Shown here: positions 6,150-12,089 of the stretch, piece after piece
How the letters are laid out: each line of letters starts with the position of its first letter
How positions within the stretch are numbered: position 1 is the stretch's first letter
Assembly: GCA_047616325.1 (NCBI GenBank)
Contig: JBLHGN010000093.1
Coordinates: 1 to 12,089 of the forward strand
Length of the DNA stretch: 12,089 nucleotides
Origin: JBLHGN01 sp047616325
GTDB lineage: Bacteria; Pseudomonadota; Gammaproteobacteria; Pseudomonadales; Cellvibrionaceae
Direction of reading: 5' to 3'
Position numbers and translations under genes: made by a program
The notes under the pieces: model-generated
Databases searched by the model: none
Told to the model about the DNA's origin: nothing
The model's input: the letters and a program-made list of their open reading frames with translations, nothing else

Positions 6150-6911
6150 CTAACCCGTCGGCACGCCCTTAAGCTGCAGCATCTGCTGGTTAACGCTGCG
6201 CCGAAACGCATCGATCGCTTCAATAGCCAGTTCGTTTGTTTTGACCCGCCGCTTGAGGTCGGCGTCAATTTTTTCTAAACCAAGTAATTTAGCGCTCAGG
6301 ACTTTAGCATCTTTCATTATTTGAGCGTTGCGCGTCTCAATATTGGAAAGCGACGCCTGTTGCGCATCGACCAAATCATTCAATATCTTTAAATCGGCGG
6401 AGGTATTTCTAAGAGCGGTTTTAATTTTTCCGTCGACACCCGCACCTGCACTTTTAGCCATTTTCTCAACGGCTGCCAACTTGCTCACATTGTCGGCAAT
6501 AGTCTTTCTATTAGTATCGTAACTCACGCCCCACAGCTTACGAATTTCAGAGTCGGCCCACACAATCTTGGCTTGCATGGCTTGTGCAGAGGTTGTGGTC
6601 TCGTCGCCGGCAAGTTCAAACTTACCCTCAAGCTCGATAATGCGACCTTCGGCCAAAGTCAGTAGCTTTTGGGTTTGCGTAACTTGCCAAAAGGAGAATC
6701 CTGCTACGCTAAGGACAAGCAATGCAAGAATGACGGCCATCGGACTGGTCTTGGTTTTGGCCACCACCGGCCTCGCTACTGGGCTCGATGCGGCTGACTT
6801 TTGACGTTCGTGCCCTAGAGCAGGACGACCCTCTGCCCGTCGTTGCTGACGCAAAGGATCTTCTTTTCCCTCAGGGACAGCAGAAATAGTCGGTTCTTTT
6901 CGCTCATTCAT
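6150..6911 (-). CDS. Single-pass membrane protein with C-terminal coiled coil, function unknown
   Basis: The product has 253 residues. A charged, flexible, probably cytoplasmic N-terminus (1-55, rich in Arg, Lys, Glu, Pro) is followed by one hydrophobic helix (about 57-76) and a long region dominated by heptad-like Ala/Leu/Lys/Glu patterns (about 78-245), predicted as coiled coil in the periplasm. There is no signal peptidase site, so it is likely type II anchored. This layout resembles envelope or cell-division accessory proteins, but I recognise no named family and assign none. The start at 6911 has only a weak AAAGAAA sequence upstream. It lies between fumarase (170 bp downstream) and the PuuD-like gene (120 bp upstream) on the same strand; the spacing does not suggest tight coupling. 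Confidence 0.75.
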   Translation of the reverse strand: MNERKEPTISAVPEGKEDPLRQQRRAEGRPALGHERQKSAASSPVARPVVAKTKTSPMAVILALLVLSVAGFSFWQVTQTQKLLTLAEGRIIELEGKFELAGDETTTSAQAMQAKIVWADSEIRKLWGVSYDTNRKTIADNVSKLAAVEKMAKSAGAGVDGKIKTALRNTSADLKILNDLVDAQQASLSNIETRNAQIMKDAKVLSAKLLGLEKIDADLKRRVKTNELAIEAIDAFRRSVNQQMLQLKGVPTG

Positions 6912-6963
6912 AATGTTTAGTTTCTTTAAATATAAAATAGCTCTAGGTTTACGAAGCTTAGCC

Positions 6964-6998
6964 TAAAGGTAATGGCTTAAAGGTAATGGACTAAAGGG
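6964..6998. repeat. 14-bp tandem repeat, about 2.4 units
   Basis: The unit TAAAGGTAATGGCT (6964-6977) is followed by TAAAGGTAATGGAC (6978-6991) and a partial third TAAAGGG (6992-6998). It lies in the 120-bp gap between the PuuD-like gene and the coiled-coil protein gene, 53-87 bp before the start of the latter. It may be slipped-strand variation in a leader or an array of protein sites; nothing distinguishes these. Confidence 0.7.
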
Positions 6999-7031
6999 CA
7001 CTCACAAGAGCGAGCGCCCCAAGTTTCAAGC

Positions 7032-7679
7032 CTATAAAAACAAGGTTAAACAATATAGCAAAGCGGTAAGTGCCAGACTCATGTGAATTACACCACGAAT
7101 GCTCGCAATAGGCCCAGGCTTACCTACAATTGCATTCACCTCCAGCAAAGCCACAATTGCCAAGGACAACCACAAACCCAAACCGCCACCGTTCGCAACA
7201 AGCAGGTGGTCGGCGCTATAGCCTAAGTGCGGCGAGGCTAACATGAAAAATGCCAACGCAGCCGAGAACAATGTATTTGTTCGTGACGCCAAGGCGGCCT
7301 TAGGGCCGGCAACTTTACCGTCACCTTCAGCAAGCCCAAGAACGATCTTTTGATTGGGCCAAATAATCAACCACACATTTAAGAACATTAATGTTCCCAA
7401 TACGGCACCTAGAACAATAAAATCATTTATAAGATTTGTACCGCCCTTGTGCAGGCTACCAAACAAAATGACCCCAGAGATAAAGGTAAACATTGCACCC
7501 CAGCGAAACCACCACAGCGCGCGTGGCGCCAGCTTTGCCTTCGCATCACTCAGCCCTTCAGGTGTTGCCTCCTTAAAGTAATCGCCTTGAATAAAGTTAA
7601 AATAGTACAATAAGCCTATCCACGTAATGCCGAAGAGTAAATGCGACCACCTAACTAAAAACCAAATTATCTCTTCCAT
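7032..7679 (-). CDS. PuuD-like (urate hydroxylase membrane-domain family) integral membrane protein
   Basis: The product has 215 residues and six predicted membrane helices (about 5-29, 58-76, 85-107, 134-151, 166-184, 193-215). The opening RWSHLLFGITWIGLLYYFNFIQ pattern with His13, the IWPNQK motif after helix 3 (106-111) and SRTNTLFS before helix 4 match what I recall of the membrane domain of PuuD-type urate hydroxylases. Those enzymes use urate oxidation and carry a C-terminal cytochrome c; here the protein ends after the sixth helix, with no CXXCH haem motif. Marine bacteria often carry this short form, and a urate function is doubtful: no purine-degradation gene is nearby. Conserved histidines (13, 151) could bind haem. 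The start is well supported by GGTGGGGA three bases before ATG at 7679. Confidence 0.75.
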   Translation of the reverse strand: MEEIIWFLVRWSHLLFGITWIGLLYYFNFIQGDYFKEATPEGLSDAKAKLAPRALWWFRWGAMFTFISGVILFGSLHKGGTNLINDFIVLGAVLGTLMFLNVWLIIWPNQKIVLGLAEGDGKVAGPKAALASRTNTLFSAALAFFMLASPHLGYSADHLLVANGGGLGLWLSLAIVALLEVNAIVGKPGPIASIRGVIHMSLALTALLYCLTLFL

Positions 7680-8033
7680 TGTTCCCCACCCTATCTGTGA
7701 AAGTTAAAATACCGTAAGTAATTAATATTTTTGTATCGTTCAGGCTAACATCAAGCACTTTATGGCCTCACAGCGCTCGACACAGCATAAATCGAAGTAC
7801 GTTTATACCAGTGAATGCAGAGCGACACAAAGGGCAGTAGCGATACATAAACGACAATACGCCAAGTTAAGGTCAAATTCCTGGCTTAATTTCTTCAAAT
7901 TCGCTTTTAAAGACTAAAAGACAGCTCAATATAAAAACCGCCAGTTTTCAGCTGACGGGTTAGAGTTAAGCTAATACGCTATGTCGACAAAATTTTAGGT
8001 CTTGTCAGGCACACGAAAGTTTAAACCAAGCCA
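7680..8033. other. 354-bp gap between the PuuD-like gene and sodB
   Basis: The gap holds the sodB terminator (about 7933-7958) and, nearer 7680, the AT-rich upstream region of the PuuD-like gene, in which I find no convincing -35/-10 pair. A short GACAA/TTGTC inverted repeat (7985-8005) lies just after sodB without a T-run. No reading frame here looks coding. Confidence 0.55.
7933..7958 (-). terminator. Rho-independent terminator of sodB
   Basis: On the minus strand, CCGTCAG (7958-7952), a seven-base loop and CTGGCGG (7944-7938) form a seven-pair stem with one U-G pair, followed directly by TTTTTATA. It is about 75 nt after the sodB stop. Confidence 0.75.
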
Positions 8034-8615
8034 TCACGCCAAATTGGCATTTACGAAGTCCCAATTCACGAGCGCCCAAAAGGCATTCATATAATTGGGT
8101 CTAGCGTTGCGATAGTCGATATAGTAGGCGTGCTCCCACAAGTCGACGGTCAAAAGAGGTGTCACACCCTCTTCCGTCAATGGTGTGCCAGCGTTAGACG
8201 TATTGACAATAACAACACTGCCATCTGCTTTTTTCAGCAGCCAAGTCCAGCTCGAACCAAAGTTATTAATGGCAGAATTGGTGAAGGCCTCTTTGAATTC
8301 AGCAAATGAACCAAATGCCGCATTAATTGCATCGGCAACTGGCCCAGAGGCTTCACCGCCACCATTAGGACTAAGACAATTCCAATAGAAGCTATGATTC
8401 CAAATTTGCGCCGCATTATTAAATATTCCACCCGCTGAAGTTTTCACTACTTCTTCTAAGGTTTTACCCTCGAATTCAGTGCCCGGCACCAAGCCGTTTA
8501 GCTTTGTGACATAGGTTTGGTGATGTTTACCGTAATGATATTCGAGCGTTTCCGCCGAGATATGTGGCGCTAAGGCGTCTTGGGGGTAGGGTAATTGGGG
8601 TAATTCAAAAGCCAT
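8034..8615 (-). CDS. sodB: Iron-type superoxide dismutase
   Basis: This cytoplasmic enzyme converts superoxide to oxygen and hydrogen peroxide. The 193-residue product has the standard length and is close to E. coli SodB along its whole length. Metal ligands are H27 (EYHYGKHHQTY), H74 (WNHSFYWN), D158 and H162 (TVDLWEHAYYIDYRN). Gln70 in NNAAQIWNH marks the iron rather than manganese type. The start MAFELPQLPYP at 8615 is preceded by GAGGAG nine bases upstream; the open frame reaching 8792 adds 59 residues with no family counterpart and is rejected. It is monocistronic, with its own terminator downstream and the groEL terminator upstream. No clear Fur box is seen before it. Confidence 0.97.
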   Translation of the reverse strand: MAFELPQLPYPQDALAPHISAETLEYHYGKHHQTYVTKLNGLVPGTEFEGKTLEEVVKTSAGGIFNNAAQIWNHSFYWNCLSPNGGGEASGPVADAINAAFGSFAEFKEAFTNSAINNFGSSWTWLLKKADGSVVIVNTSNAGTPLTEEGVTPLLTVDLWEHAYYIDYRNARPNYMNAFWALVNWDFVNANLA

Positions 8616-8721
8616 GATTATGGGCTCCTCAGGTTGATTTAAGGAAGTTGGGTTAGAAATAAATGGATCGAGAGCAAGCGTATTGGTCAACGAAAGCATG
8701 ACAATAGGACGGGTAGTTAGC

Positions 8722-8802
8722 TGTTGGATTATGAAGCAAACACACAAGAGCAAGCAATAAATTACCGCTACAGCAGCCATAGCGTTTAACAATAATCCAA
8801 CA
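8722..8802. repeat. 11-bp perfect inverted repeat upstream of sodB
   Basis: TGTTGGATTAT (8722-8732) and ATAATCCAACA (8792-8802) are exact reverse complements separated by 59 bp, about 110-190 bp before the sodB start. Possible sodB promoter elements (TTGCTT, 18 bp, CATAAT on the minus strand, with the -10 overlapping the arm nearer sodB) lie in between. They could be paired operator sites or chance. Confidence 0.4.
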
Positions 8803-8876
8803 AAACTTTCGCTGCCGCCCGATTAACTCTCGTCCCTGCATTAAAGATCTTTCTGGGCAAATCACACACCTCAAGT

Positions 8877-8911
8877 AAAAACGGCCCCTGTACATAACAC
8901 ACAGAGGCCGT
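8877..8911 (-). terminator. Rho-independent terminator of groES-groEL
   Basis: An 11-bp stem with one mismatch (ACGGCCTCTGT, 8911-8901, with ACAGGGGCCGT, 8891-8881; nine-base loop) is followed on the minus strand by TTTT. It begins 23 nt after the groEL stop. A TTGTTTT on the other side could allow weak bidirectional function, but no plus-strand gene needs it. Confidence 0.88.
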
Positions 8912-8934
8912 TGTTTTACGGGGAGGCGAGGCGT

Positions 8935-10581
8935 TTACATCATGCCGCCCATGCCACCCATTCCGCCCATGCCGCCCATATCGGGCATGCCACCGCCAGA
9001 TTTAGCTTCAGGCTTATCGGCAACCATTACTTCGGTTGTGATCATCAATCCGGCAATTGAACCTGCTGCCTGTAAGGCTGCGCGCGCAACTTTGGCAGGA
9101 TCAAGAATGCCCAAAGCAATCATATCGCCATACTCACCCGTTGCTGCGTTGTAACCGTAGTTACCTTTTTGGGATTTCACATTATCAACAACCACTGCAG
9201 GCTCGTCACCAGCATTGGCGACGATTTGACGCAGCGGCGCTTCCAGCGCACGTATCGCGGCGTTAATACCGTGATTTTGGTCTTCGTTGTCACCACGAAG
9301 GTCAACAATAGCGGCAGCTGCGCGCACCAATGCAACCCCACCCCCAGGAACCACGCCTTCTTCAACGGCTGCACGAGTAGCGTGAAGCGCGTCTTCTACG
9401 CGAGCTTTTTTCTCTTTCATTTCAAATTCGGTGGCTGCACCAACTTTGATAACCGCAACACCGCCCGCCAATTTAGCTACGCGCTCTTGCAATTTTTCGC
9501 GGTCGTAATCCGAAGAGGTTTCTTCAATTTGTGCACGAACTTGATTAACGCGTGCATGAATTTCGGCGGCAACGCCCGCACCGTCAACAATCACACTATT
9601 TTCTTTAGACATGGTGACGCGTTTTGCCTGGCCTAGGTGCTCAAGGGTGGCAGACTCAAGATCCAAACCAATTTCTTCGGAGATTACAGTTGCTCCGGTT
9701 AGAACGGCAATATCTTGCAACATCGCCTTGCGACGATCGCCAAAGCCTGGCGCTTTACACGCAGCAACTTTAACAATACCGCGAATGTTGTTAACAACCA
9801 ATGTAGCAAGGGCTTCACCCTCAACGTCTTCGGCAACAATGACAAGAGGCTTACCCGCTTTCGCTACGTTTTCAAGTACTGGCAACAACTCGCGAATGTT
9901 GGATATTTTCTTGTCTACCAACAATAGGAACGGTGACTCTAATTCAACGCTCATATTTTCTTGGTTGGTGATGAAGTACGGCGAAAGGTAACCGCGGTCG
10001 AACTGCATGCCTTCGACAACGTCTAGTTCATTTTCCAGACTATTGCCTTCTTCAACAGTAATAACACCTTCTTTACCCACTTTTTCCATTGCTTCTGCAA
10101 TGATGTCGCCCACTTGACTGTCAGAGTTAGCGGATATAGTTCCCACTTGCGCAATAGACTTGGCGTCTTCACAAGGCTGAGCAATGGACTTAATGTGCGC
10201 TACTGCGGCCGCTACAGCTTTATCGATGCCGCGCTTAAGATCCATGGGGTTCATGCCAGCTGCAACAGACTTTAGGCCTTCATTAACAATGGCCTGCGCC
10301 AAAACTGTTGCCGTTGTAGTGCCGTCGCCCGCGTCGTCAGAAGCGCGAGAAGCGACTTCTTTAACCATTTGGGCACCCATGTTTTCAAACTTATCTTCAA
10401 GATCAATCTCTTTCGCCACAGAAACACCGTCTTTAGTAACGGTAGGGGCGCCAAAAGACTTCTCTAATACTACGTTGCGGCCTTTAGGGCCCAATGTGGT
10501 TTTAACGGCGTTGGCCAACACGTTGGCACCGGCCAACATTTTCTGACGTGCGTCATCGCCAAATAATACTTCTTTAGCCAT
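8935..10581 (-). CDS. groEL: Chaperonin GroEL (Hsp60)
   Basis: The large subunit of the cytoplasmic chaperonin encloses unfolded proteins in an ATP-driven double-ring chamber capped by GroES. The 548-residue product is full length: equatorial N-terminus MAKEVLFGDDARQKML with TTLGPKGRNV, ATP-binding GDGTTTA (85-91), an apical domain in the middle and the signature LHATRAAVEEGVVPGGG near residue 405. The C-terminal tail ends in repeated Gly-Gly-Met, as in other proteobacterial GroELs. The start at 10581 has AAGGAAA eight bases upstream; the frame extends six codons further to 10599 but without support. It is the second gene of the operon, 77 bp after groES, and closes with a strong terminator. 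Only one groEL is present in this window. Confidence 0.99.
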   Translation of the reverse strand: MAKEVLFGDDARQKMLAGANVLANAVKTTLGPKGRNVVLEKSFGAPTVTKDGVSVAKEIDLEDKFENMGAQMVKEVASRASDDAGDGTTTATVLAQAIVNEGLKSVAAGMNPMDLKRGIDKAVAAAVAHIKSIAQPCEDAKSIAQVGTISANSDSQVGDIIAEAMEKVGKEGVITVEEGNSLENELDVVEGMQFDRGYLSPYFITNQENMSVELESPFLLLVDKKISNIRELLPVLENVAKAGKPLVIVAEDVEGEALATLVVNNIRGIVKVAACKAPGFGDRRKAMLQDIAVLTGATVISEEIGLDLESATLEHLGQAKRVTMSKENSVIVDGAGVAAEIHARVNQVRAQIEETSSDYDREKLQERVAKLAGGVAVIKVGAATEFEMKEKKARVEDALHATRAAVEEGVVPGGGVALVRAAAAIVDLRGDNEDQNHGINAAIRALEAPLRQIVANAGDEPAVVVDNVKSQKGNYGYNAATGEYGDMIALGILDPAKVARAALQAAGSIAGLMITTEVMVADKPEAKSGGGMPDMGGMGGMGGMGGMM

Positions 10582-10658
10582 GGTAATTTTTCCTTTCAAT
10601 CAATTTTTTTACGGTTGCACAAGCGTGCGCTCAAGCAAATAAGTTTGGTCTGCGTGTG

Positions 10659-10949
10659 TTACTCGATAACAGCTTTGATGTCGCTTTCGCTCAGTATTAC
10701 CAGCTCTTCGCCATCAACTTCAATGGTGTCGCTTCCGGCATATTTACCAAAAACCACAACATCACCCACTTTTACATCTACGGGGCGATTGTCACCACTA
10801 TCGAGAATGCGGCCATTGCCCACGGCAAGCACCTCACCTTGATTGGGTTTTTCTTTAGCAGAACCAGGTAAAACGATACCGCCAGCGGTAGTTTTTTCTT
10901 CTTCCTTGCGGCGAACCACAACACGATCGTGTAAAGGACGAATATTCAT
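10659..10949 (-). CDS. groES: Co-chaperonin GroES (Hsp10)
   Basis: GroES forms the heptameric lid of the GroEL chamber. The 96-residue product has the normal length, beginning MNIRPLHDRVVVRR. Its mobile loop, which contacts GroEL, is centred on GGIVLPG (23-29), and the later VGDVVVFGKYAG segment and C-terminal ILSESDIKAVIE are typical. The start at 10949 has GGAG eight to nine bases upstream; an in-frame ATG at 10982 would add 11 residues absent from the family. It is the first gene of the groES-groEL operon, preceded by a sigma-32-type promoter and a leader of about 135 nt. No CIRCE element is visible. Confidence 0.98.
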   Translation of the reverse strand: MNIRPLHDRVVVRRKEEEKTTAGGIVLPGSAKEKPNQGEVLAVGNGRILDSGDNRPVDVKVGDVVVFGKYAGSDTIEVDGEELVILSESDIKAVIE

Positions 10950-11050
10950 TGATGTTTTCTCCAAAAAAAGCGTTGTATACACTGAGGGTTCAAATAAGAA
11001 CCGGTTTTAAAGAATGCACAGCTGCCACGTGACAGTTGCACAGAATATCT

Positions 11051-11079
11051 GGAGGCAACAACAGGTTCTTCTCACCTCC
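11051..11079 (-). promoter_or_regulatory. Possible hairpin at the 5' end of the groES leader
   Basis: In the predicted transcript GGAGG (11079-11075) can pair with CCUCC (11055-11051) across a 19-nt loop, within about 10-30 nt of the inferred RNA start. A second small stem (CUGUC-ACGU-GGCAG, 11035-11022) follows. The groES ribosome-binding site is not involved, so a thermometer role is not supported; the elements may affect RNA stability. Confidence 0.3.
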
Positions 11080-11091
11080 TCGTGTTCCACA

Positions 11092-11119
11092 AAATGGGTA
11101 TTGATTCAGGGATTTCAAC
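11092..11119 (-). promoter_or_regulatory. Sigma-32 heat-shock promoter of groES-groEL
   Basis: On the minus strand GTTGAAA (11119-11113) is followed, after 13 nt, by ACCCATTT (11099-11092). The sigma-32 consensus is CTTGAAA, 11-16 nt, CCCCATNT, so 6 of 7 positions match in each element. Transcription would start near 11085. This fits the known heat-shock control of groE in gammaproteobacteria. Confidence 0.75.
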
Positions 11120-11156
11120 ACCTCCAGTGTGAAAATTTTATATAGTGTGCCCCAAT

Positions 11157-11639
11157 TTAGTCTTCGCGTTTGTATTCACCGTCAATCACGTGAGTCTTTT
11201 CTTGCGAGTCATCGCCGCACATATGACCAAAAGTCTTATCGTTTGCACCGTCGCCATAGCCGCCTCTCGATGAGGCGCCAAATGCTTGGACGCGAATGTT
11301 GCGCATACCCCAGCCAATAATCACGTGACGAATGCCAGGAATCAAACAGCAAAAGCCCAGCGCATCGGTGACAAAACCCGGGGTTAGCAAAAGTGCGCCG
11401 CCTACAGCGAGAAAAACTCCTTCAACTAATTCTTTGGCTGGCACCTCGCCGCGCTGTAGTTTTTTTTGAGCGCGCAACAGGGTGCTCGGCCCCTGGCGGC
11501 GCAGGAGGGCAAGCCCGACCATTGCGGTCAATAACACCAAGGCTATGGTACTCAACGCACCAATAATGCCACCCACTTTGATCAGAACAAACATCTCAAC
11601 GATGGGAACAGCAATAAAGAACAACAGTAGAAACCTCAA
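11157..11639 (-). CDS. fxsA: FxsA family membrane protein, TTG start
   Basis: FxsA is a small inner-membrane protein; in E. coli its overproduction relieves F-plasmid exclusion of phage T7, while its normal role is unclear. The 160-residue product matches the usual length (E. coli about 158). It shows the conserved opening RFLLLFFIAVPIVEMFVLIKVG, a second hydrophobic block (about 24-46), the conserved LLLTPGFVTDALGFCCLIPGIR region (82-103) and a hydrophilic C-terminal tail. The start chosen is TTG at 11639, with AAGGA seven bases upstream. The first ATG in frame, at 11789, would add 50 residues unlike the family and would begin upstream of the likely promoter. It ends about 200 bp before groES; fxsA next to groESL is a common gammaproteobacterial order, and a sigma-32-like promoter precedes it. 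Confidence 0.92.
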   Translation of the reverse strand: MRFLLLFFIAVPIVEMFVLIKVGGIIGALSTIALVLLTAMVGLALLRRQGPSTLLRAQKKLQRGEVPAKELVEGVFLAVGGALLLTPGFVTDALGFCCLIPGIRHVIIGWGMRNIRVQAFGASSRGGYGDGANDKTFGHMCGDDSQEKTHVIDGEYKRED

Positions 11640-11672
11640 AGTAAAGTCCTTACAAAAGATAAGTAGTAAACA

Positions 11673-11700
11673 ACATGGGGTCGCTTTATTGGTTTTAAAA
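11673..11700 (-). promoter_or_regulatory. Candidate sigma-32 promoter of fxsA
   Basis: On the minus strand TTTTAAA (11700-11694; 5 of 7 to CTTGAAA) is followed after 13 nt by CCCCATGT (11680-11673), an exact match to CCCCATNT. Transcription would begin near 11665, about 25 nt before the TTG start and just ahead of its AAGGA site, which independently supports that start. Confidence 0.55.
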
Positions 11701-12034
11701 CAGGCAATTACAAGAATGGTGCCTCGGTGCCCTTTTTGCATAGCGGATAGACAGCAGTTCTCGCTCAGCCCAGACCCCATATAGATCAAGGCCTTCAGCT
11801 GAGCTTAAAATACACCTTTCGCGCTATCTCTAAAACATCTTCCGCATTAAAAAGCTCAAATAAAGTTTGACAGAATTTTTCGATTTTTTGTCCTGGACAA
11901 CCCTCCTTCGCCTCTCAACCCTTAAGGGCAGCCAGAGGCCGCATTGCCGTCACTATCCAGGTTTTTTGAAAACACCCTCGGATTGCATCGATTAAAGCTC
12001 GCTATAGGTCTTACGCGAGACCGAAAAAACCCAT

Positions 12035-12042
12035 GGTACTAT
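12035..12042 (+). promoter_or_regulatory. Candidate extended -10 promoter for the gene at the right edge
   Basis: TGGTACTAT provides TGN followed by TACTAT (12037-12042), an extended -10. No good -35 hexamer is found at 16-18 bp, which extended -10 promoters tolerate. Transcription would start about 18 nt before the ATG at 12067. Confidence 0.35.
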
Positions 12043-12066
12043 CCAGCCGTTCGTTTTGGAGACGTC

Positions 12067-12089
12067 ATGAGCCAAGCACCACTAAAAAC
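12067..12089 (+). CDS. 5' end of an unidentified gene, cut by the window edge
   Basis: An ATG with a good Shine-Dalgarno (GGAG at 12058-12061, five-base spacing) opens a frame reading MSQAPLK and part of the next residues before the window ends. It is divergent from fxsA. Too little is visible to assign a family; the ribosome-binding site and upstream -10 element are the reasons to call it. Confidence 0.55.

Larger units (their letters stand above)
11640..12066. other. 427-bp divergent intergenic region
   Basis: This region separates fxsA (leftward) from a rightward gene starting at 12067. Besides the fxsA promoter it holds two perfect palindromes: TTGTCC-T-GGACAA (11888-11900) and CCCTTAAGGG (11919-11928). 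CCTCT/AGAGG arms (11911-11915 and 11934-11938) flank the second. TTGACA at 11869-11874 has no matching -10. I see no other gene. Confidence 0.55.

Noticed and set aside
8616..8792. Signal-peptide-like N-terminal extension of SodB
   Set aside because: The hydrophobic stretch suggests export, but the strong GAGGAG site and family start at 8615 indicate a cytoplasmic 193-residue enzyme.
8616..8880. Fur box upstream of sodB
   Set aside because: I looked for GATAATGATAATC-type sequence on both strands and found only scattered ATTAT pieces.
9169..9636. 155-codon plus-strand frame antisense to groEL
   Set aside because: It is a shadow of the strongly conserved groEL coding sequence, with no family resemblance and no start signals.
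10950..11156. CIRCE element or HrcA control of groES
   Set aside because: No TTAGCACTC inverted repeat is present; a sigma-32-type promoter explains heat-shock control.

Overview
The window looks like ordinary chromosome from a gammaproteobacterium, probably a marine one near Cellvibrionaceae. That placement is inferred from the fxsA-groES-groEL order, an Fe-type SodB very close to the enterobacterial protein, a ~506-residue class I fumarase and moderate GC; it was not tested phylogenetically. I see no phage, transposase, CRISPR array, tRNA or rRNA.

Left part (1-2531): one intact gene (637-1773) encodes a seven-helix membrane protein with a C-terminal AraC-type DNA-binding domain. It lies between two stretches that look empty. 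Read by eye, both stretches carry collinear remnants of the same kind of gene: one upstream (1 to about 459, cut by the window edge) and one downstream (about 1909-2474). The sequence upstream of the intact gene is also repeated before the downstream remnant. Neither remnant shows a DNA-binding domain. This suggests a decayed tandem family with one surviving member, and it is the most unusual thing in the window.

Middle (2532-7679): an HDOD+GAF signalling protein on the plus strand faces a short Cys/His protein on the minus strand. Further right on the minus strand are class I fumarase (TCA cycle, 4Fe-4S), a one-helix coiled-coil protein of unknown role, and a six-helix membrane protein resembling the membrane domain of PuuD-type urate hydroxylases. 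The gaps between them (120-210 bp) suggest separate transcription units. The fumarase has a recognisable terminator and a promoter-proximal palindrome.

Right part (8034-11639), all minus strand: sodB with its own terminator, then the groES-groEL chaperonin operon with a clear terminator, then fxsA. Both groES and fxsA are preceded by good matches to the heat-shock sigma-32 promoter, each with a 13-nt spacer. The fxsA match implies that translation starts at a TTG. At the right edge a new plus-strand gene begins (12067) with a Shine-Dalgarno sequence and an extended -10 element, but only eight codons are visible.

Several automatically longest reading frames here start too early. Family-conserved starts, usually with ribosome-binding sites, were chosen for fumarase, sodB, groEL, groES and fxsA.
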